Made by a program: the position numbers and the translations under genes. A stretch of DNA of 64,000 bases from Eubacterium sp. (lineage in GTDB: Bacteria; Bacillota; Clostridia; Oscillospirales; Acutalibacteraceae): positions 1-64,000 of the forward strand of contig JAFUEH010000025.1 in assembly GCA_017463985.1 (NCBI GenBank). The letters run 5' to 3'. The notes under the pieces were generated by a model. It did no database searches. It was not told the DNA's origin and saw only the letters and a list, made by a program, of their open reading frames with translations. Every line of letters starts with the position of its first letter. The first letter of the stretch is position 1. Of this stretch, positions 42,718 to 50,540 are shown in pieces.

Positions 42718-43469
42718 ATCAGTTTTCAAGAACCGAGCTGTTATTTGGCAAAGAGGCCATGGCGCGTCTTGCTGCCAGTCACGTTGCCGTTTTCGGTATT
42801 GGCGGTGTCGGCGGCTATACGGCCGAGGCCCTGGCGCGGTCCGGCGTCGGTACGCTGACCTTAGTGGACGACGACCGTATTTGCCTGACGAATATTAATC
42901 GCCAGATATTTGCTACCCGTAAAACTGTCGGTCAATTCAAAACCGACGCCGCTGAGGAACGCCTGAAGGATATTTCTCCGAACCTTCAGATCATCAAGCG
43001 TAAATGCTTTTATACGCCGGAAAATGCAGACGAATTTGATTTTTCGCAGTATGACTATATCGTGGATGCAGTCGATACTGTCAGCGCCAAGCTTGCCCTT
43101 GCAGAAAACGCACAGGCGGCAGGCGTGCCGATCATTGCCTGTATGGGCGCCGGCAATAAGCTGGATCCAACGCGCTTTGAAGTGGCGGATATCTATGAAA
43201 CCTCTGTCTGTCCGCTGGCGAAGGTCATGCGCTATGAGTGCCGAAAGAGAGGTATCCGGCAGCTGAAATGCGTTTATTCAAAAGAACCGGCGATGAAGCC
43301 GATCGAAAATGACGAAAATTCCTGCAAGCACCACTGTATCTGTCCACCGGATACAAAGCGAACCTGTGAAATCCGTCGCCAAGTGCCGGGCAGTAACGCC
43401 TTTGTGCCGAGCGTGGCAGGGCTGATCATCGCCGGCGAGGTACTGAAGGATCTGGCGTTCGGCGGCTAG
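42714..43469 (+). CDS. tRNA threonylcarbamoyladenosine dehydratase (TcdA) or related ThiF-fold enzyme
   Basis: A 251-residue ThiF-superfamily protein. VAVFGIGGVGGYTAEALARSGVGTLTLVDDDRICLTNINRQIFA is the ATP-binding E1 core, and VPGSNAFVPSVAGLIIAGEV near the C terminus matches TcdA/CsdL, which cyclises t6A in tRNA. A Cys-rich stretch (SCKHHCICPPDTKRTC) is present at about residue 205-220. It overlaps the protease gene, so a role in the sulfur system instead of tRNA modification cannot be excluded. Confidence 0.82.
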   Translation: MNQFSRTELLFGKEAMARLAASHVAVFGIGGVGGYTAEALARSGVGTLTLVDDDRICLTNINRQIFATRKTVGQFKTDAAEERLKDISPNLQIIKRKCFYTPENADEFDFSQYDYIVDAVDTVSAKLALAENAQAAGVPIIACMGAGNKLDPTRFEVADIYETSVCPLAKVMRYECRKRGIRQLKCVYSKEPAMKPIENDENSCKHHCICPPDTKRTCEIRRQVPGSNAFVPSVAGLIIAGEVLKDLAFGG

Positions 43470-43483
43470 TATGATAATGAAAC

Positions 43484-43519
43484 AAAAAGCGCTGTGACTG
43501 TAAAGCCACAGCGCTTTTT
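43484..43519. terminator. Bidirectional terminator
   Basis: AAAAAGCGCTGTG and CACAGCGCTTTTT form a 13-base stem around a 10-base loop, serving the rightward sulfur operon and the leftward lipoprotein gene. Confidence 0.92.
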
Positions 43520-43524
43520 ACGCA

Positions 43525-44370
43525 CTAGTTTTTGTTTTCAAAATCCTTCCAATATCCGTCGTTCGCCAACCGGCCGTCATCCTCAAACACCGCCTTCGCC
43601 TCGTCGTCCTCCTTGAGATAAGCGTCGAACCAACACAGCGTATAGTCAGCGATCTTTTTAGGATTGGTCATGCAGGCCGTGTGAACGGCGTCCTCGAGTG
43701 AAGCATAGGCCGCGCGACCTGCCACAGCGTCATAAGACGGTTTACACCACTGCGAGGATACCACTACCATATCGTTGGTACCGGTGAGAAAAAGGCAAGG
43801 CGTCGTCAGTCCGTCAGCCTCTTCAGCGCTGGAAGCACCGGCGATGGATACGACGCAGCGAATCCTGTCATCGGCCTGCGCCGCATTGATACAGCTGCGT
43901 CCGCCCTGGGAATGGCCGCATACCCCGATGGCATTGGTGTCGACCTTGTTGTAAAAGCTGCCGGAGGCGTTACTGTTTTGGTCGATGATATAGTCGATCG
44001 AATCGATCTGCTCCTTTCCGTCGGCTGTCATCATACTGGCGTCTGCTACAACGATATAGCCTCCCTTAGCCAGCTCCGTCAGTAAGGCAGTGTACGATTC
44101 CGTGGCACAGCTCGTTCCGTTTGCCCATGCAATGACAGGGTAGCTGCTCTGCGTGCTTTCCAGCTCAGCAGAATAAAAAATTGTTTTGTTGCCGTCTGTT
44201 ATCGTTAGCGTCTCATCAGCCGCAGCCGGTTGTGTGGCGTCTTGTGCAGTCGTTAGTGCCGCCGTAGTGTCTGTGTCCCCGTGCTGTGCTGTGCACGCAC
44301 AAAGCCCCAGCGAGATTACCAATACCAGCAGTAAGGCCGTGATGTACTTGCCTATTGTTGATTTTTTCAT
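43525..44370 (-). CDS. Lipoprotein alpha/beta hydrolase
   Basis: A 281-residue secreted lipoprotein. The signal peptide ends in lipobox-like LGLCAC (lipidated Cys 24 or 26), a short Thr/Ala/Asp-rich linker follows, and from about residue 55 an alpha/beta hydrolase fold of the dienelactone hydrolase/chlorophyllase type begins, with nucleophile S154 in GVCGHSQGG and a likely Asp and His near GTNDMVV and DAVHTA. It is probably an esterase; the substrate is unknown. It has GGAGGGTG upstream on the - strand. Confidence 0.87.
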   Translation of the reverse strand: MKKSTIGKYITALLLVLVISLGLCACTAQHGDTDTTAALTTAQDATQPAAADETLTITDGNKTIFYSAELESTQSSYPVIAWANGTSCATESYTALLTELAKGGYIVVADASMMTADGKEQIDSIDYIIDQNSNASGSFYNKVDTNAIGVCGHSQGGRSCINAAQADDRIRCVVSIAGASSAEEADGLTTPCLFLTGTNDMVVVSSQWCKPSYDAVAGRAAYASLEDAVHTACMTNPKKIADYTLCWFDAYLKEDDEAKAVFEDDGRLANDGYWKDFENKN

Positions 44371-44452
44371 ATAGCACCCTCCATATTGTCTAATAGTTTT
44401 ATCATATCACATTTCAAACCCTTCGGCAATATCGAAAATGACGTTAGTAAAG

Positions 44453-44481
44453 TTGACACTGAGCAGAAAAAGTATTACGAT
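44453..44481 (+). promoter_or_regulatory. Promoter of the zinc-ribbon microprotein
   Basis: TTGACA, 17 bases, TACGAT, about 50 bases upstream of the ATG at 44533. Confidence 0.6.
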
Positions 44482-44532
44482 AAATTGAGATCGTTTTCAA
44501 TCTAAAATATTGATATAAGCGGGAGATAAAGG

Positions 44533-44697
44533 ATGGCATTATTGATATGTGAACATTGCGGCGGTCATTTAATTGTCAACGAGGATGAAAATACGGCGGT
44601 TTGTGCATCCTGCGGCGCGCAGCAGGAGCTTGTCTCTTCAGTCGGTAAGAAAGCAGAAGACAGCTGGCCATTGCTGAACAGAAAAGAAAAGATTTGA
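44533..44697 (+). CDS. 54-residue zinc-ribbon protein
   Basis: A small protein with two CxxC knuckles (CEHCGG and CASCGA, 18 residues apart) typical of a zinc ribbon, then a charged C terminus. GGGAGATAAAGG precedes the ATG and a TTGACA promoter lies upstream, so it looks expressed. Function not known. Confidence 0.65.
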   Translation: MALLICEHCGGHLIVNEDENTAVCASCGAQQELVSSVGKKAEDSWPLLNRKEKI

Positions 44698-44781
44698 TAG
44701 AACAGCAAAAACAAACATAATCCGATAGCAAAATGCTGTCCTTACATCACCAAACTCACAATATTTTATCATCTGGCTTCT

Positions 44782-45054
44782 CGTTTGTATGTTGACGATA
44801 AAATCGCTTTTTACAAAATGTTAGCACCGTATCTTCCGGAAAAAACGGTGATCGTTACCAATTCTTCCACCCTTCTTCCTTCCAAATTTGCCAAGTATAC
44901 CTGCAGGCCTGAAAAATATTTGTCGCTCCATTTTGCCAATTCTATTTGAAAAATAATGCAGCAGAGCTCATGGCAGGGTTGGAAAATGCTGAAGCAATAT
45001 ATTGACGAGGGCAAGCTCGGTATGTCCAGCGGCGAGGGTTTCTATAAATATTAA
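44782..45054 (+). pseudogene. Remnant of 3-hydroxyacyl-CoA (3-hydroxybutyryl-CoA) dehydrogenase
   Basis: Translation on the + strand gives pieces of a hydroxyacyl-CoA dehydrogenase: LAPYLPEKTVIVTNSSTLLPSKF, then RPEKYLSLHFANSI followed by a stop where one base loss converts the family's IWKNN into a frame break, and, in another frame after a large deletion, the C-terminal signature LKQYIDEGKLGMSSGEGFYKY. The N-terminal Rossmann domain and most of the C-terminal domain are missing. The stretch from 44698 to 44781 and from 45055 to the terminator at 45111 hold nothing recognisable. Confidence 0.85.
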
Positions 45055-45110
45055 TTACCCATTGAATAGCAACCGTGCGTTGCTTTCATAAAATTAAGAC
45101 AGTATAAAAA

Positions 45111-45147
45111 GGGACTGCTTCATGCTGATTGTGTGAAGCAGTCCTTT
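45111..45147. terminator. Terminator upstream of the patatin 3' end
   Basis: GGACTGCTTCA and TGAAGCAGTCC form an 11-base stem with T or A tracts on both sides, so it can act in either direction; it serves the leftward patatin gene. Confidence 0.82.
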
Positions 45148-45187
45148 GTTTGACGAAATACCGTTATTTCTTAGCGCTAACTTTTTG

Positions 45188-46027
45188 CTATTTTAGAAAC
45201 TCTTTAATGCGCGCCGCGTCGCTGTAGCCCTTCTCATACATGGCGTTCATTTTCTTAACGTCTTTTGTCAGTGTTTTCATGCCGAGAATATCATCCGGTG
45301 CAATGACCAGCGCCTTACCTGCCTCCTGCAGCTCCAACGCTTCGGTGAGCGAGGCAATGTATTTATCGGCCATCGTTTCTATAGCAGCGGCAATGAAAGG
45401 ATAAGACGACCTCAGCAGCTTAGAGGCCACCTCGTTGCGCAATTGCCGAACCTCCGCATCGATCGGCTTTGTGAGAATTAAAATGATTTTATCACAGCCG
45501 TCTGCTAATGCTTTCTTAATCGGGATCGGGTCAGATATGCCGCCGTCAAAATATTTTTGTCCGTATACCTCCACCGGCTTGCAGACGAGCGGCAGGCAGG
45601 ATGACGCCATTATGATCTTATAGTCGTTCTTGCGGATATCATCCTGCTTGTTAAAATAGGTTGTCTGTCCGGTCATGGCGTCGGTCGCTACGACCGTCAA
45701 GGCAGTATCGCTGTCACGCAGCGCTTCATAATCGAGCGGACTTTCTCCGTCGTCCGCAGACAGTGCGCCGTAAATATATTCCAAATCAAGATAAGACCCT
45801 GATTTAATAAAATTATAGGGGCTCATGGCTTCCTTGCGGAGCGAATAATCAAGATAAAACGGCTTGTTGCGTCCTCTTTGGTGCGCCACATAGCTGGCGC
45901 AGTTGGCGCTGCCTGCCGAGACGCCGATACAGTAATCCACTTGGATTTCTTCATCCAGCAGATAATCAAATACGCCGCTGCCGTAAATATCGCGCAGTCC
46001 GCCACCGACATCAATAATTCCGATCAT
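45188..46027 (-). CDS. Patatin-like phospholipase
   Basis: A 279-residue patatin-family acyl hydrolase. The oxyanion loop is DVGGGLRDIYGSGV near the N terminus, the nucleophile elbow is GVSAGS (S37), and the catalytic Asp lies in YFDGGISDP (about residue 166). Length is normal for bacterial cytosolic members, which cleave acyl chains from lipids. It stands alone between terminators. Confidence 0.92.
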   Translation of the reverse strand: MIGIIDVGGGLRDIYGSGVFDYLLDEEIQVDYCIGVSAGSANCASYVAHQRGRNKPFYLDYSLRKEAMSPYNFIKSGSYLDLEYIYGALSADDGESPLDYEALRDSDTALTVVATDAMTGQTTYFNKQDDIRKNDYKIIMASSCLPLVCKPVEVYGQKYFDGGISDPIPIKKALADGCDKIILILTKPIDAEVRQLRNEVASKLLRSSYPFIAAAIETMADKYIASLTEALELQEAGKALVIAPDDILGMKTLTKDVKKMNAMYEKGYSDAARIKEFLK

Positions 46028-46049
46028 AGTACCTCCGTTTCTTTCCGGT

Positions 46050-46082
46050 AAAAAGGGGCAGCCGGAATGAACGAACTGCCCC
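46050..46082 (-). terminator. Terminator of the membrane protein gene
   Basis: Read on the - strand: GGGGCAG, 14-base loop, CTGCCCC, then five T. Confidence 0.85.
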
Positions 46083-46183
46083 TTGCATGGATCACAAGGA
46101 GTGCGGGAGGGGAGAATCCCGCTTAGGCAGATGAAAACACTCCTTGTTTAGCTATTGAAATTGCCAATTTACCGTGGCTGCCG

Positions 46184-46828
46184 TTATTGGTCAGCGCTCT
46201 TGGAATTGGCGTATATTTTGTGCATGGTTTCGTCGTCGTAATGGACGTCTAAGAACTCTTCATAATGATTGCGCGGTTCGATACCCTGTGCGCGCTGGTT
46301 CATCCTGACGGCGGCGGTTGCAGAGAGCGCTGCGTCAAAAATGAAAAATACAATAAAGCCAATGATAATTACGCCTTCAAAGGAAATATGGACCTTATCA
46401 AAAAGACGGGTACATAGCGGAATCACCAGCTTGACCCAGCCGACGCCGAGAACGCCCCAAAACAGGGAATATAAAAGACAGACTCTGCCGTTGATATTGA
46501 GCGGCAGGTGGCTGTAATCCCATGCGACGGTATGAAAGAAGGTTTCCTGTCCCCAGGAGCAAATGTATTCTACGACGGTTCCGCTGACGAAGGCGATCAA
46601 AAACACCTGCCACAGCGGTGAATGCTCGAAGTTGACCAGCAGCATCGTTAACAGCACAGCGCCCATGCCGTAAGCAACGCTTAAGTGACCGAGCACCAGT
46701 GCTTTCCGGCTCTCGATATAGCCGTTTTTGATAAGACACCACAGGGTTTCGATTCCGTAGCCGAGATAACAGCCGGCAATGAAAATCCATATATACTGAT
46801 AAAATGAGTATTTTAAATGAATGGACAC
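46184..46828 (-). CDS. Putative ABC-transporter type IV membrane protein (CmpB family)
   Basis: A 214-residue integral membrane protein with five or six segments. The pattern FYQYIWIFIAGCYLGYGIETLWCLIKNGYIESRK and YEYICSWGQETFF, WDYSHLPLNINGRVCLLYSLFWGVLG is that of the putative ABC transporter permease family PF06541. No ATPase partner is adjacent. It is divergently transcribed from a TetR gene with interlocked promoters, so it is probably the regulated target. Confidence 0.85.
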   Translation of the reverse strand: MSIHLKYSFYQYIWIFIAGCYLGYGIETLWCLIKNGYIESRKALVLGHLSVAYGMGAVLLTMLLVNFEHSPLWQVFLIAFVSGTVVEYICSWGQETFFHTVAWDYSHLPLNINGRVCLLYSLFWGVLGVGWVKLVIPLCTRLFDKVHISFEGVIIIGFIVFFIFDAALSATAAVRMNQRAQGIEPRNHYEEFLDVHYDDETMHKIYANSKSADQ

Positions 46829-46867
46829 AGTGCTCTCCTCCGATCATCAATCGCCAATAACTATTAC

Positions 46868-46896
46868 TTGACTATTACCCATCTGTGTATTATAAT
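46868..46896 (+). promoter_or_regulatory. Promoter of the TetR gene
   Basis: TTGACT, 17 bases, TATAAT on the + strand. Its -10 box overlaps that of the opposing promoter. Confidence 0.82.
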
Positions 46897-46899
46897 ACA
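46886..46899. promoter_or_regulatory. Palindromic operator over both -10 boxes
   Basis: TGTATTATAATACA is a perfect 14-base palindrome that contains both opposing -10 hexamers. Binding of the TetR product there would block both promoters at once. Confidence 0.65.
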
Positions 46900-46920
46900 G
46901 TTGTAACGCGCGGATGTCAA
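46892..46920 (-). promoter_or_regulatory. Promoter of the membrane protein gene
   Basis: On the - strand: TTGACA (46920-46915), 17 bases, TATTAT (46897-46892). Confidence 0.8.
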
Positions 46921-46976
46921 TGACCATTATGGTGACGTTTATATAGTATTACTCAAAAAACAAGGATGTGTGTAGG

Positions 46977-47546
46977 ATGTGTGAAGACAGACGAATCAGA
47001 AAAACAAAAAGCTCTATCAAGAGCACCTTGATAGAGCTGCTGCAGGCAAAGCCGATCAATCATATTTCCGTAACGGAGCTGACCTCGAAAGCGGATATCA
47101 GCAGAAAAACCTTTTATCTCCACTACAATTCCATTTTTGAAGCAAAGGAGGATATTGATAACGATCTGATCCGAAAGTTAAAGGACATTATCGCTTCCAT
47201 TCCCTCCGAGCCGCATACTGTAAAAGAGAATAATCTCCTTCTGTTCTTTAAGCAGGTGGATGCGGTGATCAAGAAGCACAAAGCGCTCGTACAGTATTTT
47301 ATGCTGAATACCAAGCAGTCCTCCCTGTACCTGAAGGTCAAGCAGTTATTAAAGGAAGCCGTGCTGGAGCGCATTGATTATGAAGGCAAGCCCTCTGTCT
47401 ATAATAATTATCTGGCGGAATTCGTCGTCAGCGGCATTTTATCTACCTATATTGAGTGGAATAACCGCGGACGCGACCTCTCGGATGAAGCGCTCAATGC
47501 CATGCTGACAAAGCTCTGCTCCTCCGCTGCGGAGCTGGTGCAATAG
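46977..47546 (+). CDS. TetR/AcrR family transcriptional regulator
   Basis: A 189-residue regulator. Residues about 10-55 hold the TetR helix-turn-helix (SSIKSTLIELLQAKPINHISVTELTSKADISRKTFYLHYNSIFEAKEDI), followed by an all-helical C-terminal ligand domain (EFVVSGILSTYIEWNNRGRDLSDEALNAMLTKLC). The start is ATG 46977 behind AAGG; the in-frame start at 46968 is upstream of the better spacing. It probably controls itself and the divergent membrane protein. Confidence 0.92.
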   Translation: MCEDRRIRKTKSSIKSTLIELLQAKPINHISVTELTSKADISRKTFYLHYNSIFEAKEDIDNDLIRKLKDIIASIPSEPHTVKENNLLLFFKQVDAVIKKHKALVQYFMLNTKQSSLYLKVKQLLKEAVLERIDYEGKPSVYNNYLAEFVVSGILSTYIEWNNRGRDLSDEALNAMLTKLCSSAAELVQ

Positions 47547-47956
47547 GTGATGAGTAGCTGTTTCGCTAGTGTGACAGCCTCGTTTATTCGTGCAGGAGAT
47601 GGGACTTTCTTCTCAGCTATCGATGGTTTTGCAACGAGTATCTTTAAAGAACGTTTATCCGCATTGCGGTGCCCAAAATTTTGCTGAATGCCCGATACGG
47701 CATGCCAAAATTTTGACCGCGGCTGAGTTCTTATTGCTTCCTTCATCTGCCACCGGCAGCGGTCGCAAACGAACCGTTTCAAGTCCCGTTATAAATAGGC
47801 AGGAGATGGGACTTTCTTCTCAACTATCGAAAGGTCCACTGGACCTTTCTCCCAATCAGCTTCGCCCTTTGGGCTTGCTTCTTGGAGTTCGTTTCAAGTC
47901 CCATCTCCCATCTAAGAATAATACGGTATACTCAGATGAGTATACCGTATTATTGG
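47547..47956. repeat. Inverted-repeat element cluster with tRNA-Leu-like ends
   Basis: A gene-free stretch made of two related elements and a palindrome. Element A (47595-47787) and element B (47802-47908) both begin with GGAGATGGGACTTTCTTCTCA and an ACTATCGA-like block; B ends with the exact inverse AAGTCCCATCTCC, A with AAGTCCC. GTTTCAAGTCCCATCTCC at the B end resembles the T arm and 3' acceptor of tRNA-Leu. Long reading frames across it are artefacts. The role is unknown. Confidence 0.7.
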
Positions 47957-49474
47957 TGCAGGAGATGGCGCAAGGCTTGAACACGTCGAACCCTCGCCGC
48001 TGACCGCTTCCTCAAGCAGCGGAAGCGTAACCTTGCAGTCGTCTCCGCTATAATTCAGCACGAGGACGAACTTGTCGTCATACAAGTAAACCGAGTTCAG
48101 GAACGTGTCAACAAGCAACGCGCGGTACTCCGGATCGTCGAACTCTCCACCTCTGAACTTTTCAAGGAAGAACACAATCTGATCGCGCTCGAGCTCCGGC
48201 TCCTTCAGCGACTCCTTAGCTATGCCGCGTTCAATATCGGCGCGCTCAGACTCCAGAGCGACGAGTCTTGACTTTGTGCTCGGCGTAATGACGCCAGCCT
48301 CGATGGCTGCGAGCATGTTGTCGATCGCCTTCTGGTTCTCCTTCAGACGAACCTCCAGCGCCGACATGGCCGTGTTGTCCTTCTCCCGCTTCTGGTATTC
48401 CATGACACGGTCGGCAATAGTCTCGATGAAGTCGTCAGAGTGTACGAGCTCGACCAGAGCCTTCACAACGACGTCCTCGATCCACTCCTTTTTTGCTCGT
48501 TCCTTCTTGCAGGTTCGGGCGTATTTTCTGTTGTTACAAGTGTAATAGTCGTAGACCTGACCGGAGCGGCCTGTTCCTCCGTCACCGGTCATAGGAGCGC
48601 CACACTCGCCGCAAAACAGCTTCGTCGTCAGCAGGAAGCCGCCGATCTCTTTGCGCCTGCCCGGCGCCTTGTGATTTATTTCAAGCATTTTCTGAACCTT
48701 GTCGAACAATGGGCGGTCAACTATGGCCGGGATCCCGTGCTCGTCGTAAATATCTTGATACTCATATATGCCGACGTACTTCTTGTTTTGCAGGATCCGG
48801 CGGCAGCTGTTCTTATTGAAAAGACCGCCGCGTCGTGTTCTGTAACCTTCATCGTTTAATTGTTTGTAAATATCGTGCATGCGACGCCCTTCAGCGTATT
48901 CCGTGAAGATCCTGCGAACAATGACGGCCTCCTCCGGTACTATCACATACCGACCGTCCGGGCCACTTCCGAGACCATAGCATACACCGCCGAGCGACTT
49001 CCTCTCAAGAGCTGAGTCGTAGTTTCCGCGCTTTATGTTCTGGCTGAGGTTTTCACTGTAATACTCGGCGTAGCTCTCCATGATACCCTCGAGGATGATG
49101 CCCTCCGGGCCGTCAGGGATCGTCTCGGCCGCGTAAAAAATGCGGACGCCGTTCTTCTTCAGCTTGTACTTATACATGGCCGAGTCGTAACGGTTCCGAG
49201 CGAAGCGGTCGATCTTCCACGTGATCAGAGCGTCGAATATGCCACGCTCGCTATCTCTAAGCAACCGCTGGAAGTCCGGACGCTTGTCAGTCTTGCCAGT
49301 GAGAGCCTTGTCAACATACTCGCCAACAATCGTGATCCCATTATCCCGGGCGTACTTTTTACACTCGCGCAGCTGTCCTTCGATTGACTCCTCACGCTGT
49401 CCACTGCTTGAATAACGTGCGTATATAACCCCGCGAATAAGCGGGCACGCCTCTTTGTTTTTTGCGTTAATCAT
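47912..49474 (-). CDS. Large serine recombinase (phage integrase)
   Basis: A 520-residue site-specific recombinase. The resolvase domain has GVIYARYSSSGQREESIEGQL (catalytic Ser about residue 22) and LITWKIDRFARNRYDSA; the recombinase domain has YEYQDIYDEHGIPAIVDRPLF; the zinc ribbon has CGECGAPMTGDGG, then CNNRKYARTCKK; a coiled coil follows (about 350-400). The last ~15 residues run over the inferred attL into host sequence, so the native tail differs. The start is ATG 49474, which overlaps the stop of the preceding gene, with AAGGAG upstream. Confidence 0.95.
   Translation of the reverse strand: MINAKNKEACPLIRGVIYARYSSSGQREESIEGQLRECKKYARDNGITIVGEYVDKALTGKTDKRPDFQRLLRDSERGIFDALITWKIDRFARNRYDSAMYKYKLKKNGVRIFYAAETIPDGPEGIILEGIMESYAEYYSENLSQNIKRGNYDSALERKSLGGVCYGLGSGPDGRYVIVPEEAVIVRRIFTEYAEGRRMHDIYKQLNDEGYRTRRGGLFNKNSCRRILQNKKYVGIYEYQDIYDEHGIPAIVDRPLFDKVQKMLEINHKAPGRRKEIGGFLLTTKLFCGECGAPMTGDGGTGRSGQVYDYYTCNNRKYARTCKKERAKKEWIEDVVVKALVELVHSDDFIETIADRVMEYQKREKDNTAMSALEVRLKENQKAIDNMLAAIEAGVITPSTKSRLVALESERADIERGIAKESLKEPELERDQIVFFLEKFRGGEFDDPEYRALLVDTFLNSVYLYDDKFVLVLNYSGDDCKVTLPLLEEAVSGEGSTCSSLAPSPAPIIRYTHLSIPYYS
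47917..47954. repeat. Perfect 17-base palindrome
   Basis: AATAATACGGTATACTC and its exact complement are separated by AGAT. It lies between element B and the inferred prophage junction, inside the last codons of the serine recombinase frame. Without a T tract beyond the stem it is a weak terminator at best. Confidence 0.8.
47957..47968. other. Probable attL core of prophage B
   Basis: TGCAGGAGATGG is identical to the start of the tRNA-Leu-like element at 47591-47602. To its right the sequence leaves the element pattern (CGCAAGG instead of GACTTTC) and becomes the coding end of the recombinase. Serine recombinases act on short cores with a central dinucleotide; the other copy should lie right of 64000. 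Confidence 0.5.
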
Positions 49475-49896
49475 GCACCCCACTCCTTGCATCTGTTCGC
49501 ACCATATTCGTCAAGCAAAGCAGTGATGTCGTCGTCAGGAAAACGAACAGACAAACAAGACGATCCGAGTGCGTCAGTAGCGCCGAAAAATTCGGCGCCA
49601 TGCGGGTATTTGTGAAAAACCCCATCCTCGTCCATGTACTCGTCGTCGGTGAACTTCCTGAGCAGATAAGTGTACAGTTTACGCTTGCATTTTTCAGCAC
49701 AAGAACCAAGCGAAAAGGACTGACAACCATCAAAAGACGCCACCAGTCCGAGGTCATACAGTTCCTCCAGATCGTCGTCTGAGCACTTGATCCTTCTCTT
49801 ATACAAAACACAAGAGAGGACACTCATGAGCGTGCGCTGAGCTTCTTGACTTGCCTGTTCTGATAAGGAGACAGAATACTTCAAATTATTATCCAT
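49471..49896 (-). CDS. Hypothetical protein coupled to the serine recombinase
   Basis: A 141-residue protein of unknown function. It has several cysteines (CSDDDL, CQSFSLGSCAEKCKRK) and an acidic segment (DDEYMDEDG). Its TGA overlaps the recombinase ATG, so it is translationally coupled and might act as an accessory or directionality factor, though no helix-turn-helix is evident. The 138 bases between it and the repressor contain a short GGCAACCTCC/gene-free leader and nothing else recognised. Confidence 0.65.
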   Translation of the reverse strand: MDNNLKYSVSLSEQASQEAQRTLMSVLSCVLYKRRIKCSDDDLEELYDLGLVASFDGCQSFSLGSCAEKCKRKLYTYLLRKFTDDEYMDEDGVFHKYPHGAEFFGATDALGSSCLSVRFPDDDITALLDEYGANRCKEWGA

Positions 49897-50034
49897 AAAA
49901 CCACTCCTGCCCCGCCATTTATGGCGGCTTTTTTATTTATTAAATACAGAGTATTGCCCCTGAAAACAGGGGCAACCTCCGCACACCTATTCACTGGATG
50001 AAAACCCAGATCTGTTTGCCGTGTCTTTTTTGCT

Positions 50035-50376
50035 TTATTGCTTCTTATTGCATCGCAGAACCATGAGAGCGGACTCTCGTCCTGCATCGCTCGACTCTCT
50101 CCAGAGATCGAGAAGCTCAAGCTCGTCAACCGACAACTCGGGCGTAGGTGGCTGCTCGCCGAAAAACACGCTCACACTCTCAACGTGATAAACGTCGCAG
50201 AGCTTCAGAAACATGTCAGCATCCGGCTGCCCTCTGCCGTTCTCCCACGCGCTCACTGTCTGATTGCTTTTACCTATTAATGCTCCTGCCTCTCGTATAG
50301 TGAGGCCTGCGCGTTCTCGGTAAAACTTCAAAAGACCGGCTATTTTGAGGCGTGTGTCGTTCTGGCTGTTTGCCAT
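50035..50376 (-). CDS. XRE-family repressor (CI-like)
   Basis: A 113-residue repressor. Residues 5-60 are a helix-turn-helix of the XRE type (IAGLLKFYRERAGLTIREAGALIGKSNQTVSAWENGRGQPDADMFLKLCDVYHV). The C terminus is short, without a LexA-like protease domain, so induction probably does not follow RecA-mediated self-cleavage. The start is ATG 50376 behind GAGGAGGTGA. It is divergent from the early operon and flanked by CCACATTTT repeats. Confidence 0.9.
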   Translation of the reverse strand: MANSQNDTRLKIAGLLKFYRERAGLTIREAGALIGKSNQTVSAWENGRGQPDADMFLKLCDVYHVESVSVFFGEQPPTPELSVDELELLDLWRESSDAGRESALMVLRCNKKQ

Positions 50377-50433
50377 GCCATCACCTCCTCGCCTATCAAT
50401 ATAACATAGGAAAACGCTAAAATCAAGCGGTTT

Positions 50434-50522
50434 GCCCACATTTTTTATATTTTTTTTGCGAAAACGGCTTGACATTCCACATTTTGTAGGCTATACTTTA
50501 AGAGCGCCCAGAAAATGTGGGC
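50434..50522. promoter_or_regulatory. Early operator region of prophage B
   Basis: Three copies of a (C)CCACATTTT half-site: GCCCACATTTT at 50434-50444, CCACATTTT at 50477-50485 within the early promoter spacer, and the inverse AAAATGTGGGC at 50512-50522 just after the predicted start site. The arrangement suits repression of the rightward early promoter by the adjacent XRE protein. Confidence 0.7.
50469..50497 (+). promoter_or_regulatory. Early rightward promoter of prophage B
   Basis: TTGACA, 17 bases, TATACT. The spacer holds one operator copy. Confidence 0.82.
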
Positions 50523-50540
50523 AAGAAAGGAGTCAGAACG

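Noticed and set aside
44811-45014. 67-codon - strand frame
   Set aside because: It is the complement of the dehydrogenase remnant, which has clear homology on the + strand.
47595-47908. CRISPR-like array
   Set aside because: Only two unequal copies with inverted ends; no regular 28-36 base repeats and no cas genes.
47590-48003. 137-codon + strand frame over the repeat elements
   Set aside because: It lies across repeated non-coding elements and the recombinase end; its sequence (QEMGLSSQLS repeated) is the translation of the inverted repeats, not a protein.
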